A stretch of 64,000 nucleotides of DNA from Hirudinaria manillensis (GCA_034509925.1 CM067527.1:3422501-3486500), one strand, 5' to 3'; shown: positions 1 to 13,439, numbered from the stretch's first letter. Notes: generated from the sequence alone by a model not told the origin. Program-made: numbers and translations.

Positions 1-308
1 GTATTTTATGTAAATCCATTGCAAGAACAGAACCGGACTTCAAATGTAATTTCATGGATTCTCTTCCCTCTTTGTTCTTCCACAAACGGACGATATAATA
101 AAATAAAATAAAATAAAATAAAATAAAATGATATAAAAAAAATAATAATCATTACATTAAAAATAAATAAATAAACAAATAAATAATTAATTAATTAAGT
201 GATTCTATACATCGATGAATTTCATTCAACTTCAGGTTTAAAAGTGAATAGAATAAATGTTAGAATTTTTATTTAATATTCTAGTATTTGTTATTTATTA
301 GTATTATA

Positions 309-417
<109 letters not shown>

Positions 418-1286
418 TCGTATAATGGTCCGCCTTCAGCTTTTCATTGAAAAGTGGAGCTTCTTCTTCTCATTCAAGTGAAAGACGTTTAAATTTGAAT
501 TTATTTTCTTCCAGCGAATCGTAAGTTTGCAAGAAAATGCTGATAATTAATGGTTTAATGGAGTTTTATGACATTTTCAGTCGATTCCTCAGATTAAGAA
601 ACCCATTTGCGAGAAGCGATCGAGTTATTTCTTATTCATTTTCAGTTTTTATGCAAATTAATTGACATAAATTATTCCTAATTATAGGATAAACTCCCTT
701 ATTAAGCAGTCGGCATCAGCTTTCTTATATGGTCACTGTGTAAATAAAACATTTAATTTTTCACGAATTAAACCAAAATAACAATAAACAATAACACCGG
801 AAATGAGGGGAATTTTCATTCTTCTATTTTTATTTTTTAAGGAAAATCCACTCCAACGATTCTCGATCCGGAAGTTCAAAAACCGAAACAAATGTTTGAA
901 AGAAAAAAAATTATTTAAAATCGAAAGCGTTCAAGTACCACGATTCACGAGCACCGTCACAAGAATAAATAAATAAATTAATTAATTAACTTTAAAAATT
1001 TAATAAATCGATTAATTAAAAGGATAATTAAACTAATTCATTAACAATTGGTTAATTAAACATGTTACAAATCCTCAATTAATAAAAAGAATAATTTCAA
1101 TAATAATAACAATAATAATAATAATTATTATGATTAGAATAAAATATGATGACGTAATTAATTTCTAGCACAGCTTCGGAACAACACGCAGGCATCTATT
1201 TAAAGAATCGATCGAAGATACTGAACAGTTGAGAGAAAAAGCAATTAAATGCTTCCTGCAAGCAAAGAACCATCCTCGGTGCTTGG

Positions 1287-1510
1287 GTGCTCATGAAGAA
1301 TGACATACAAGGGTACATACAAGGGTCCATACAAGGGTACATAGGGTTAGGGTTAGGGATAGGTTACATGCAAGGGTCCATACAGGGGTCCATACAAGGG
1401 TACATAGGGTTAGGGTTAGGGATAGGTTACATGCAAGGGTCCATACAGGGGTCCATGCAAAGGTCCATGCAAAGGTCCATAAAAGGGTCCACACAAGGGT
1501 CCATACACAA
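1287..1510. repeat. Minisatellite with interstitial telomere-like motifs
   Basis: Degenerate units of the type CAAGGGTCCATA. A block reading TACATAGGGTTAGGGTTAGG occurs twice with a 63-bp period (starts 1338 and 1401). Each copy carries GGGTTAGGGTTAGGG, the vertebrate-type and common metazoan telomere motif. The open frame across it (IQGSIQGYIG repeats) is a by-product of the repeat. Confidence 0.85.
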
Positions 1511-3616
1511 GGGTCAGTGCTCATCATCGTAACTTGAGAGAAGGTGACGTTTAATTCGGCCGAGCAAACATTACAAGATGTAATGTAAACATTACAATAT
1601 GCAATATAAACATTACAATATGCAATACAAACATTATAATATGCAAAACAAACATTAGAATCATTTTTGGATTTGATGTGGATAATACAAGGTTGACAAA
1701 ACATATTATAAATGAGCCAAATGGAGAACATATTTATTTCAATTTCCGACTACCCTTTTTGCAGATAATTATTCGATATAACTTGAACAGAAAATAATAC
1801 TTTCAAGGTGAACCAGTACTTGACTGATAATGAAAAAGTAAAAAGATTGCCGAGGTATTACTCTCTCTGAAAAGTACAGCAGAAGATAAAGTAGGCAAAT
1901 TATCACAATATTCAAGCAGAAAGTACAAGTAGAAAGTATAGGGACAAGTATTAGAAAGTACATTGACAAGTAATAAAGGGCAGAAGAAAGATGAAAGCGG
2001 CGGGAAACATTGACTTGAGGAACGATGAGAATAGGCCTTTATAATTGGATTCTGCTCCACAGAAACGGCCTACGAATGGCCGGATTAATGCCGTAATTAA
2101 CTACATCTGGCCGCTTCGCCTCTCAATTAACGATGTTACAATCGGTTACCGATCGTCACAGCCCGCGGCGACATCAACCGCATGTCGCTGGAGTAGTCGT
2201 TGCGGTTGGTTGGTTGATTGGTTGGTCGGTTGGTCAGTTGGTTGAATGAGCTTAGAATCAAAATGTATTGCTAAAGAACATTCGATAATGATGATGATGA
2301 TGTTGTTGTTGTTGTTGTTGTTGATAATAAAAAACATTTTGTTGTTAATTCACTTTATTTGCATTTTATTCTCGTCTGAAAAGTAATCGGAAAATCGTAA
2401 GATGGACTTTCTTTGTTTTGTTCCTGAATACTTACACCTGAGTTCCTGGAAAAGACATTAACGAAAATGATAATAGCAGCAATAAAATAAATAACAATGA
2501 TAAGTAATAATAATATTAATAATAACAATATTATTATGATTATTATTATTATTATTATTATTAATAATAATAACTTAGTTAGACTACCAAATGTGAGACT
2601 TCTTCAGCAATAATGAACAGAAGATCAAGCAGGCTTCAACAACTTCACCAACGGTCACAAGCCCCATGGTCTCAAACCCTCTCTCCAAACCTCCCCTCCA
2701 AACACCCCCTCCCCTTATACCCTCGCTACCCCCTCCATGAACAGTCGGATCGGCACGGATAATTGACGAAACTAATTGATGGTTCCTGGAAGATGATTGA
2801 TGGAGGAAAATAAAAAAAGAGAAGAGGATCAGAGGAGTTGTGGGTTGTTTTGAAGGATTCAACCACGATTGACTCATCGGTTGAATGAGAGTGGTGGCAG
2901 CCACAAGCTAAGAGATGGTACCTGGATAACTCACAGGTTCACGTTATATCGGTTTGCCATGGATTTCCAGAGTCAGCAAATAGGATAGGGTCTGGGTGGG
3001 TTTAGATGGAGTTGGGGTAGGGTATGGGTAGGACTAGGGTAGGGTCGTTCTATGTTAGGTACTAAAGATCTCAGCCTGTGAATTGTCTTTTGCCTGTCAC
3101 TTATCCAACATTCTTAGCACTTCTCCGGCCATGTGTACGCCGCAAGAAGCTAAACGGTTTCGGTGCAGGCGACCTCTTCGGGGGCAGAGGTCGAGAGTTC
3201 AAATCCCAACGAGGTAAACATTGCAGAGGTCAAGGTGGCCACTTATCGAGATTAACATCATCGAGTTGTTTAGGATCGCCACGAGGCCACGGAAACTGAC
3301 GTTAAGATTATAATTTATGAAATGGAAATAAGTGATGATGGAGATGATGATGATGAAGATGATGACGATGATGAAGATGATGACAGAGAGATGATAACGA
3401 TGATTGTGATGACGACGATGATGGCAATGATGACGGTAAGCCATCGGAAGTAGTTTTTTTTTATCAATTTGTCAACTTACGTGGCATTACTTGCTGGGTT
3501 TCGAACATAAAATAATACGACATTATTGTGACATAATGATGACTGACAGAACAGCGAAGACGATGACGATGACGATGAGGATGATAACGAGGATGATCAT
3601 GATGACATGAACTCAC

Positions 3617-5244
3617 AGTGAATGGTGAGGTTGATCCAAGACCTCAGGACTTCCGTTTCTTCGGCACCGTCGTAGAAAGCCAAACAACACTCGTACCAAC
3701 CCGCGTCGTCCATTTTCACTTCCGTTATTTCAATCGTCGCCTTTTCAATCAGTTTCAATCGGCCCTGAATCGGCATTTTAAATGTATCGATCTAATTTCT
3801 ATTCTTCAACCACGGGTTAAATAAATAAATTAATAAATACATAAATTAATTATAAAACGTTGATATTATTCTGTTTTTTTAGAAAAATACATGAAATAAA
3901 TTAAATGTAATGTTTATGATCTCTACATTAAATATTAATAAATGCAAGCTCCAGACAATTTATCTTTGACGTGGCTGGTAATAACGACGATGACGACGAT
4001 GTCGATGACGATGAAGACGACGACGATGATGATGATGATGGTGATGATGGTGATGATGATGATGACGAGTAGGATTTACTTCGAAAGGATGGAAAACCAA
4101 ATGAAAGATTCAACGATTTGTTCGGAAACGAATTGACTTCACAATGAGGAGGACAATTTAAATGTAAAAAATTATTTATATTTAAAAATAAAATTTAAAT
4201 TTAAAAAATTTATCTAGATGGAAATATTTAAAAGATTTAAATTTTAAAAAAATTAATTAAATTTAAAAAATTATTTAAATAAAAAAAACTAAAATTACTC
4301 AAATTTAAGAAAAATTAACTTTTTAAAAAGAGGAAAATTTTCGAAAATAAAATTGATATTTATGGAAAATAATTTCAAATATTTAAAAAAAAAAGTGTAA
4401 AAGTGGACTTCAAAAAATTTCAAAAATCCCCGAAAGTTGCCCAGCAACGGTTCCTTTGAACCCGACGAATTTCTTTGAATTGTTTGAAAACTTTTCGCAT
4501 TTTTATTATTTATTATATTAAAACAATTTAATTATTTGTAATATGAGACTTAAATGATTTTATTTATTTATATATTTATTTTCAAATTCGGACAAAAGCA
4601 AATTTCATGTTAATGGTATTATAAATAATTTCTTGTCCTATGGTGATAAATATTTATCATTTCAAAACAAAAATATTGTTAACGTTCAGCTAAGTTAGAT
4701 TTATAATTAATTAAGAATTAATTAGGAATTAATTAATTAATACGTTGTTATTGTCGCGTAATTTAATTAAAATATATTTTCAAATTCTCTTTGAATAAAT
4801 TACGAATTATTGCACAATAACGCTTAAAATTAAATCGTTTCTTAAAATTAAACTTTTTTTATTCTCGAAGAATACTTGGCCGCTCTAATTTCGTCCAATA
4901 TTACGACACTCAACTCAATGAACTCTGACACGTGCTGACCTTAACCTTTGAACTTCCACCAACCCTTCACACTTCCCCAATCCCCTCAGTTGCATAATTT
5001 CACCCCACACGCGTGGATTGGTTTTCTTATCCACCAAAAGTCATGACACGCGTCGTGGAAAAAAAATTAGCTGCATAATTATACCTCCATAATTATACCT
5101 TTATAATTGTACCTGACAACCGATCTCAACACCTGAGCTTCAGATAGGAACCTTTTCCAATTGCTTTCAGGATTTTTTAAATAATTATTTTTAATATATT
5201 GTCATATTATTCAAAAAATTAATTAAATTATAGTAAATATGCTC

Positions 5245-5283
<39 letters not shown>

Positions 5284-8113
5284 TTTTGTTGTGTTTAAAA
5301 TGTATCTGAAATTATAAAATTGTTTTTTTAATGATTTTTAAGAATATATTTTTGCAAAACTTACAATTAAAGCCAACATTTATTTATAATTACCGTACAT
5401 TAATATAAAAAAAATATATTTTCTTTCATTTAAGCATTTAATAAATATTTATATAATTTTTAAATATAATATATAATAATTTTCGTTTAAATAATTTAAA
5501 ATATTCACTTTCGTTTAAATTTTACTTTCATTTAAAAATCTTTTAAAAAAATATTTTTAAATTATTAACTTTAATTTAAAAATCTTTTAAAAAAAAACAT
5601 TTACTGTTATTTAAATATTTTAAATTCCAGATAAATTCGCAGTCGGCATAAAATTCCTTCCGAGTAACACAAGGTGGCATCAAAGTGATTGCAAAGTAGG
5701 AATTGAAAACGAATGCACGACCCCAAAGGGCGGTGCATTTTCATCTGATGTTATCCTTTCAAGTCTCGCTCATTTAACTTCCATTTAATCCCTCTTTCCA
5801 TCCATTCATCCATCCATCCATCCATCCATCCATCCATCCATCCATCCATCCGTCCGTCCGTCCGTCCATCTATGACTTTATTTGTCCATTCTGTAATTCT
5901 TCCTTTGATGAAATATCTGTTTTAATTAGAAAACAGATGCACTCTGCTTTGTCTCGATATCGTCTGAAGCTGTTTTTGAATATTTTTGGCACAATTGCTC
6001 CATTTTAAGAATAAATAAGTTAAAGTTTACAAACAAACATGTCCAGTGACGTAAATTAATTACCAAGATTGATTAAATTAAATTTTAATATAAAAAAAAC
6101 TTGAAATTAAAATCATTTTCCAGTTAACCAATCATGTAGAACTAAACCATCACGAACCAATCAGTTCAAACTAGACTACATGGTGACCAGTAGGGTGCCA
6201 ATAAAAAATGTTTTTTTCGAAATTGTTAATTCCCGTTCCAGAAATTTGTTCCTTTTACATTTCTAAGGCTATACACAAAATTTTAGGTAAATAAAACGTC
6301 ATTTAGAACTGTCTCAAGCATCTTGAACATCCCAATGCTTAAACATTGCGTATAATAGCGGAAATTACATGTTGCGCACATTTCACATGGTTAACTTCGA
6401 TAGCAAGAAATATTTTAGTTTTTTTTTAAATCTGTTTAATTTCGTACAACTTAACTTTCAAAATATTATAAAAAAAAGACAGACTTTCAACAAAAAATGC
6501 AAATATTTGACTAAAATCCACTACTAGCTAGTTTCATATATTGACTGATTTCTTAGATAGGAAAATGTTGCCTATGCATTTCAACAACCTGGAGAAGGTA
6601 TTGCTTCTGATCCTCTTGATTAGTTAGTATGGAATTAAAGTCTTTTATTAAGGAGATGCCACGTTCTGCAGCATCATTAACAACTTTCAATCGTTGGACT
6701 TTGTGGCTGAATGAGACCAGATAACTCAGGCACTGTCACGTAAAATTGTGACCGAAATAAATAAATTTTGAGACAAAATATTATTTTGGACATCCATCGA
6801 GCTCTGTGATATGCTCCTGGAGCAAAAATATAAAAGTCTTTGGAGTCATCACCAAGGAAAATAAGTGCCAACTCCAACAACTCCTTGTAATCATCTCTAG
6901 TGTGGAATTCAAGCAATTCGTATCGAAAGATCGAGATCAGTTCAACAGATCATTCCATATTGGACATCCTTGGATCTCAGAAAGAAAGTTTAATGCAATT
7001 CTTTCAATACCAATTGCTTGAATTCCACCCTAGAGATGATTACAAGGAGTTCTTGGAGTTGGCACTTATTTTAGTCAAATTTTTGCATTTTTTTTGAAAG
7101 TCTGTGCTATTTTATAATATTTTGAAGGTTAAGTTGTACGAAATTAAACAGATTTAAAAAAAAAACCTAAAATATTTCTTGCTATCGAAGTTAACCATGT
7201 AAAATGTGCGCAACATGTAATTTCCGCTATTATACGCAATGTTTAAGCATTGGGATGTTCAAGATGCTTGAGACAGTTCTAAATGACGTTTTATTTACCT
7301 AAAATTTTGTGTATAGCCTTAGAAATGTAAAAGGAACAAATTTCTGGAATGGGAATTAACAATTTCGAAAAAAATTTTTTTGATTGGCACCCTAGTGACC
7401 AGTGTGTCTTGTAACCAATAAGATTAACGAAAACTATGTCAAGTTTTCAAATGGTCATAACGAAATCTCCACATCGTAACGTTTTTGTTGTATTAATTTA
7501 TATTAAATGTTTAAATACTTTTAAAGGAAATTTTTAAATTTTTGAATTAATAAAATAATTAATAATTTTAAAATATATTTAAGGCAAAAAAAACTCCTGA
7601 ACAAAGAAATAAATCTTTCCCATCGGCGTCTCATTTACATGGAAACATTTTACAGCTCCTGACGATGGGTTTCCTTGCTTTTTGACAGTTTAGTGGTTTC
7701 ATAATTTTTTAAAATTAAGTTTACAAAAAATAAAGTTTATATTTAGTTTTTATGTAATAATTTTTATAATTGTATAAATTACAATTATTATTATTATTCA
7801 TAATAAATTATATTATTTATTTTTAAATGTCTAGATTGTTGTTGTTGTTGTTTATGCAAATAATTTATTTTTAGATAATATTTCATTTAATTAATGTTTT
7901 AATATAATTAATCAATTTTATACTATAATCAATTTAATTAATAATCTTTAATCATAATAGTATTTAATCATATCAAATTTTTTAATGTAATTTACAACTA
8001 CTACTGCTATTATTATCATTATTATTATTATGTTATTATTATTATTATTATCATTATTATTATTATGTTATTATTATTATTATTACTATTATTGTTATTA
8101 TTATTATTATTAC

Positions 8114-8148
<35 letters not shown>

Positions 8149-11040
8149 TTATTGTTTTTGCTGCTGTAAAAGTATTATTATAAAAGATTGATGATAAAAA
8201 AACGCGAGCCACACATGCAATGATTGGAGTGGATACCAATTGATCCCACAAAATGCATAACCACAAAGATTGTGTCACGTGACGTGTCCATGACGTCATC
8301 CATGACGATCAATAAACATTATTTTGCATTTAATTAAATCGCATTAATTACTTTATTAATTTAATAATTAATTTATTTATTGTAAAAATTATATAATAAA
8401 TAATAATAATTATATTTATAAAAAAATTAATTATATCAGTTATAACCGAATCTAAATTAAAGATACATTGAAATAATAATTCTTTAAAATTAATATATTT
8501 ATATTTATGAAATAAAGATTCTGTTATTAAGAACATACATTCTGGATATCACATACTAATAATGTAATATAAAATATAAATTATAAAAAATATTTATCAT
8601 TAAACATTAAAAATCGTAATAAACACTAAAAATCATTATTAAAAAGAATTGTAAGGAAGAAATATAAATAGGATGCAAATGAACGGACAATGACAAATGC
8701 TCTCCAGAACCGTGTCTTGAACATCGGTTCCGCTGTGGACAACAATTGTTCCTAATGAATCATCGGACTATTTGCTGGACTCTGGGAAGTAAAGAGATTT
8801 ACACTGTAATTGTAATTGAAACGTAGTTGTAAAGATATTTACAATTGTAATTGTACTTGGAACAAAATTGTAAAGTAGTTTACGAAGTAATTTTTTTTTT
8901 TTTTGAGTTTATGAGTTTATTAAGGTATCAAAGCAACTGAAAGAACAAATAGCAAATTGAACATGTACAATATTAAACAAACAATTATGTACATAACACA
9001 ATGAAACAAATGAACTTAAAATACAAAATAAACTCATAGGGTCAGTCTTAAGGAAGTTTTTAACTCAGTAAAGAGCATGGATAGCCGCTTGACATTGAAA
9101 GTGTAATTGACATGATGATGTAAAGAGGTTTACATTGTAATTATGTTTACAGACAAATTTGTAAAGAGGTTACGACTTAAGCAAATAAGGGTCGCACGAA
9201 GCATTGATGGGCTCGTAAACAGGCCGCCTTTGCAAACTTTGCCTTCGACTTTGAAATTTATTTCATCGATCAATTTCGGAAAATTTCACTCCAAATTGGA
9301 AATTAAAATTTTTCTGCGAAAAAAGTTTCGAATGCATTTCATTTTTATAGCGCTTTAGTGTTTGGCTGCTCGTGGCTAGTCTCAGCTTCATCACCATGAA
9401 AGAATGTTGTTGTTGTTGTTTTTTGCGTGGTTGATATGGATAGAAGAGAATTACTATCTATTTGCTGAAACGTCTTGAAGTCCTCATTAATTATCATCAT
9501 TATGCATCATAAGACGATTTGAAGACGACGACGTTGACGACGTCAATGACAATGACGACGGCTGCATTACCTGGAAGTAGGAATCGACGTGGGGAGTGTA
9601 GCGATTGAACTGGAGAAATATCGGCGAATCCCTTTCCAGCTTCCTCCACGTTATCGTCCTCTCCGGGAAAGAAAAAAAACTTTCCACCAGAGGGTCGCTG
9701 ATTTCACACTCGAGGAAGACCCTGGAACCGAGCAGGGCTGCCTTGCGCTGGTGCTTCTGGCCGGGAGGTGGCGTTTGCGTCTGCGACGGCTGCTGCTGTT
9801 GCTGCTGATACTGCTGTGGTAGATGCCGCGAGTCGCCGAGACTCGATGCCGGCGTCATAGCCGGCAAGTCGACGGCTGGCTCGCGGCCGTGATGGGATGG
9901 CGACGTAGTTGGACTTTGATTTTTCAGGAGTCGTTCTGACTGCACGGGCGACTCCGGCGTTATGTCGCCAGCGACGACGTTGCGGTCGTTTGAAGCGGCG
10001 CCGACGACGAGCGGCGGTCTGAGCAACAGGGTCTGAAGCTTCCCCGTGGAAATTCTCGTGATTTCATGTCGATCGAGTCCTTCTGTTTCGTTCGCAACTG
10101 GGGAGCGTTTCTTTCTCGATGATGATGATGGTGATGGAGTCGGTAATGATAGTAGTGATGATGATGATGATGGTGATGGCGTCGGTAATGATAGTAATGA
10201 TGATGATGGTTGCTTTGGAAATGACAACGATGCTAATGACCATAACGAAGAAAAACGCAAGGCAATTACCTGCGATGATGATGATTTTGATGATGATGAT
10301 GATGTTGATAATGATGATGATGATGATGATGACGATGCTGGTGATGATAATGATAGGACTGTTGATGCTGATGTCGATGATGATAACGACCCTTTAGTTG
10401 TTCTAAAAGTATACGATGAATGGGTCAGATTCGTGGCATTACGGCGACGTAATCTCCGTCCGTCATCATCACCACTGTCATCATTACATTCGTCATCGTC
10501 ATCGCGATCATCACCATCGTCGTCCTCGTCGCAATCATCATCACAATCTAAGGCGTCGTCATCATCATTATTAACATCATTATCATCAACGTCATCATCG
10601 TCGTCGTCATCATCATCATCATAATAGTCGGTGCCACTTTCCATCATAGTCGTTGTCACCACGGACTCAGTCATCTTTATTCCGTATGAGACGTGCCTGA
10701 AACATTCCAAGGAACTGTGCCGAAACGATGTCGATGGAGACGATGAAGACGACGACGATGATGACGATCTTGAAGAGTGCGCTAACGATGGTAAGATCGA
10801 CAAAGGTTCGATTGCAGTAAGTTCAAGGCTAGTAGCGACTGGAACGGCGGTGGTCGTGGTGGTAGCTACCACGGCTGCAGTGGCCACAGACGCCATTGTA
10901 GCCGGCTCGGTCTCGAGGTGAAAACCACGCTGCTGATGGTTTTTTAGCGAGACGTCGCTACCACTCCTGGCGTCTGCGACGACGACTGCTGCAAGGACGA
11001 TAATGAGGACGCAGAAGGATAGAAAGATAAACCACTTCAT
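3617..11040 (-). CDS. Turtle/IGSF9-like immunoglobulin receptor, 5' part (2 exons, continues off left edge)
   Basis: Model: exons 9571..11040 and 3617..3764, then a donor (T|GTGAGT) leading out of the window. Members of this family are surface Ig/FN3 proteins that guide axons and dendrites. The start ATG at 11040 opens a signal peptide ([20 protein letters not shown]). Residues about 435-539 form the first Ig V-like domain: Cys445, Trp465, then DDAGWYEC with Cys516. The boundary sequence [15 protein letters not shown] matches the IGSF9 pattern 'YxPxxDPxYxGR', with the intron in phase 0 at that point. Oddity: about 400 residues of Ser-, Asp- and Gln-rich low complexity separate signal and Ig domain. 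They are largely translated microsatellite, with an RKKR|S furin-type site at residues 309-313 (nt 10105-10116). An unrecognised intron inside exon 1 cannot be excluded. The family call is firm; the exon 1 extent is not. Confidence 0.8.
5796..5868. repeat. (CATC)n/(CCGT)n microsatellite
   Basis: About 18 tetranucleotide units, mostly CATC with a terminal CCGT block and a few interruptions. Confidence 0.9.
6191..7394. mobile_element. Folded-back nonautonomous hAT-type DNA transposon
   Basis: The 1204-bp element starts TAGGGTGCCAAT and ends ATTGGCACCCTA, and is flanked by a perfect 8-bp duplication GTGACCAG (6183-6190 and 7395-7402). An 8-bp target duplication together with TIRs fitting YARNG is the hAT signature. 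The terminal inverted repeats are very long (about 330 bp: 6191 to about 6520 and about 7068 to 7394). A second inverted pair lies inside (6858-6918 and 7012-7072, about 61 bp, two mismatches seen). The right arm therefore reads as an inverted copy of the left arm lacking about 6520-6857. The left arm carries a transposase remnant. It sits in an intron of the Turtle-like gene. Confidence 0.85.
6553..6916 (-). pseudogene. C-terminal transposase remnant inside the hAT element
   Basis: Minus-strand reading gives an open stretch with [17 protein letters not shown] followed by [17 protein letters not shown], then a one-base frame change around 6700-6715 and a second stretch with [20 protein letters not shown] and [15 protein letters not shown], ending at a TAA (6553-6555). 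From memory, these blocks (ARWM, VVND.AERG, LLQVV..HR) resemble the C-terminal end of a transposase family common in animal genomes. No N-terminal or catalytic part is present, so the element cannot mobilise itself. The family name needs a profile search; the remnant status is clear from the frameshift and truncation. Confidence 0.65.
7985..8153. repeat. (ATT)n microsatellite tract
   Basis: Long run of TTA/ATT units with scattered single-base interruptions (ATC, GTT, ACT). Confidence 0.9.
8889..9050. other. Poly-T-headed segment, possible retrotransposed 3' end
   Basis: A run of about 14 T is followed by unique-looking sequence without the neighbouring short-repeat character. This could be the poly-A tail end of a retrotransposed RNA on the minus strand. 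No target duplication or recognisable family was seen. Confidence 0.2.
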
Positions 11041-11261
11041 CGCTACAGAACCGGCAAGTAACTCTCCTCCAATGACGGTCACCTTCTTAGCAGGAGATCA
11101 AGACAGCGGTCTCGAGACCAAGTCCGTGTCTCGGTCTCGCTTTGTGAACTCTCAGAACCAGAGCCAGTAGAACCACTTCTTGCTCTGTTTCTTGTCCTGC
11201 TCGTTCTGTGAAAAGACTTGAATGTTAATTTAAGACGCTCAAAAGTTTTATAGGAGGGGAT

Positions 11262-11292
<31 letters not shown>

Positions 11293-11806
11293 AGTAGAAG
11301 TAGCATCATCGTCGTCGTCATCATCATCATCACCATCATTCGTACTATTATTGGAGAATCCTCGTTACAACCACAGCCTCAACAATGTCAATTCCATGTT
11401 CTTTCACCTGTGAATATGTGTATAAACAATGGATAAACAATCGCGTTGGTGACGACGACGACGATGTTGATGATGATGACGATGACGATGATAATGATCA
11501 GTCTCTTGACTTTTTTTTTGGGACGAGAAGAGAAAAGGTCAGAAAATCTCCTTGAGACAAATAAACCTTAATTTCATTCACCTCAATGAACCGACCACTG
11601 CTGCACGTGCTCATCTTAATCAGCATCCACACCGTCGTCGTCGTCGTCGTCATCATCTTCATTTTCATCGTCGCAGTCGTCATCATCATCGGTATCATCG
11701 TTGTGTCTTCAGTAGGGAATTATGTAAAGATCGGAGCCACTGCTTTAGCAGTAAATTAGCCTCATATTCTTGCTCTCCAGAGTCTACCGTCCAGCAATTC
11801 AACCTG

Positions 11807-12215
11807 GCATTCATTCATTCATTCATTCATTCGTTCTTTCGTTCGTTGATTCATTCATTCATTCGTTCGTTCATTCGTTCATTCGTTCACTCATTCATTC
11901 ATGCATCCAGTAATTCATTCATTCATTAATTCGATCTTTCATTCAGCGGTCCTTCAACCTAGTGCTGTTCATCCATCTTTACGTTTCAATCTTCATTCAT
12001 TGCCCATCGATATATTTTGCTTTTTATTCTTTCATCTATACATTCATGTTTTCATGTGCTTAAGATAAATAAAACATTTATTTGTCCCTCCAACCGTCCG
12101 TCCGCTATCCAGCCATCCATTACGCATTCATTCATCCATTCATTCATTCATTCATCCATACATGCTTTCATCCGACTATCTGCTCATCCGTCCGTCCGTC
12201 CATCCATCTGCAAGA
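11807..12215. repeat. (ATTC)n, (GTTC)n and (CATC)n array cluster
   Basis: Blocks of ATTC/GTTC units (about 11807-11945 and 12127-12165), plus CATC/CCGT units around 12085-12120 and 12183-12212, separated by short unique sequence. Confidence 0.9.
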
Positions 12216-13439
12216 CAATCTCAGATAGGCATTAGCACGTGCAAGTCCACAAATCTAGCAGTAAGAATGCTTTTAATTCATTTATAAAAACCTTTTTAAA
12301 TGGAAGATTTAAGCAAATAACCGCCTGTTGGAGGAGTTTTGATGGAATCCAGCAATCCAGTCCCTCGTCTTTCGGTGCAAATGCAGTCGAGAACCATCGT
12401 CTCGAGCTTTTAAAATGATACGCTGACCACGGACATCAGCGGACGATTTAGGATGGGGTTTGGTGGTTCTGACCGGGTCTTTTTTTATTTAATCTTCAGA
12501 GTTACGATTTGACAATAGTTGCGATGGTTACAATAATTTACAATATGACTTCCCCCGAGCCATAGGGGAGTGGGGAAGATCACACCCCGAGTGGATACCC
12601 CACGTTTGTACCCTGGCAGCGGTACCCTCGAACCGTCAATGAACGTGTGTGTTGCTTGTAAAGTCCTGTGAATGTAGCAGTGTTGTCGTGTAGTGATCTG
12701 GTCACGTTCGTTTTAAGCCGAAAATATTTATTATTATTATTATTATTATTATTGTTGTTGTTATTATTATTATTATTATTATTAAAAATATTTTTTAAAA
12801 ATTATTATTAAAAGTATTTTAAGTGATTGTTAAAAATGTTTCATTTAAAGATAACAAGAACATTCATTTAAAGACATTTATCAACATTTATTATGACAGT
12901 ATGGAGATGCGCGGGTCGATAGAAAAAGTTACAAAATATTTTTATTATGATTGTTATTGCTGTTATTATTATTATTATTATTATTATTCCATATATGATT
13001 ATTATGATTATGATAATGGATGGATGGATGGATGGAATTGAGAGGTTGAATTCAGATATTAAAAGATCATTATTTTCGATCTGTCTCCCACGATGACTAT
13101 TATTACAATGATCACGATGAGGTAGTGATGATGATGATGATGACTGCGTCCATGACTGAGTCATGAGTCGGTGCTGATGACGATTGTCATGGTGCTCCAT
13201 GGTAATGATCCCGTTCCTGATGGTCAGGATTTCATTGATTTATGTCTTAATCGATTTCTGATCAGGCCTTGTGCTACGTGAGTGAATGAGTGGGTGAATG
13301 AGTGAGCGAGTGAGTGAGTGGGTGGGTGAGTGAGTGATGCGGTCAGTGAATGGAGTGAGTGAGTTAGCATTCATTCAGGCACACAGGGTTTTGAACATGG
13401 TGAGATAATGCGCTTAAGAAACTTATCATCACGGACAGC

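Larger units (their letters stand above)
3765..9570. other. First mapped intron of the Turtle-like gene
   Basis: A 5.8-kb intron bounded by CAG|GTAATG (9571/9570) and GATTCAG|GGC (3765/3764), phase 0. It holds AT-rich low-complexity DNA (about 4150-4400 and 5160-5620), an (ATA)n at about 5246-5282, a CATC/CCGT array at about 5796-5868, the hAT element at 6191-7394, a long (ATT)n tract at about 7985-8153, and a poly-T-headed segment at about 8889-9050. No exon was recognised inside. Confidence 0.7.

Noticed and set aside
3121-3250. tRNA gene or tRNA-derived SINE suggested by GAGTTCAAATCCC
   Set aside because: The B-box-like motif is present, but the would-be T stem does not pair, no A box or cloverleaf is seen, and no poly-A tail or target duplication was found.
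10046-10624. 192-residue acidic/Ser-rich plus-strand frame
   Set aside because: Antisense to the Turtle-like exon and made of GAT/TCA microsatellite; the minus strand carries the signal peptide and the conserved Ig half-domain.
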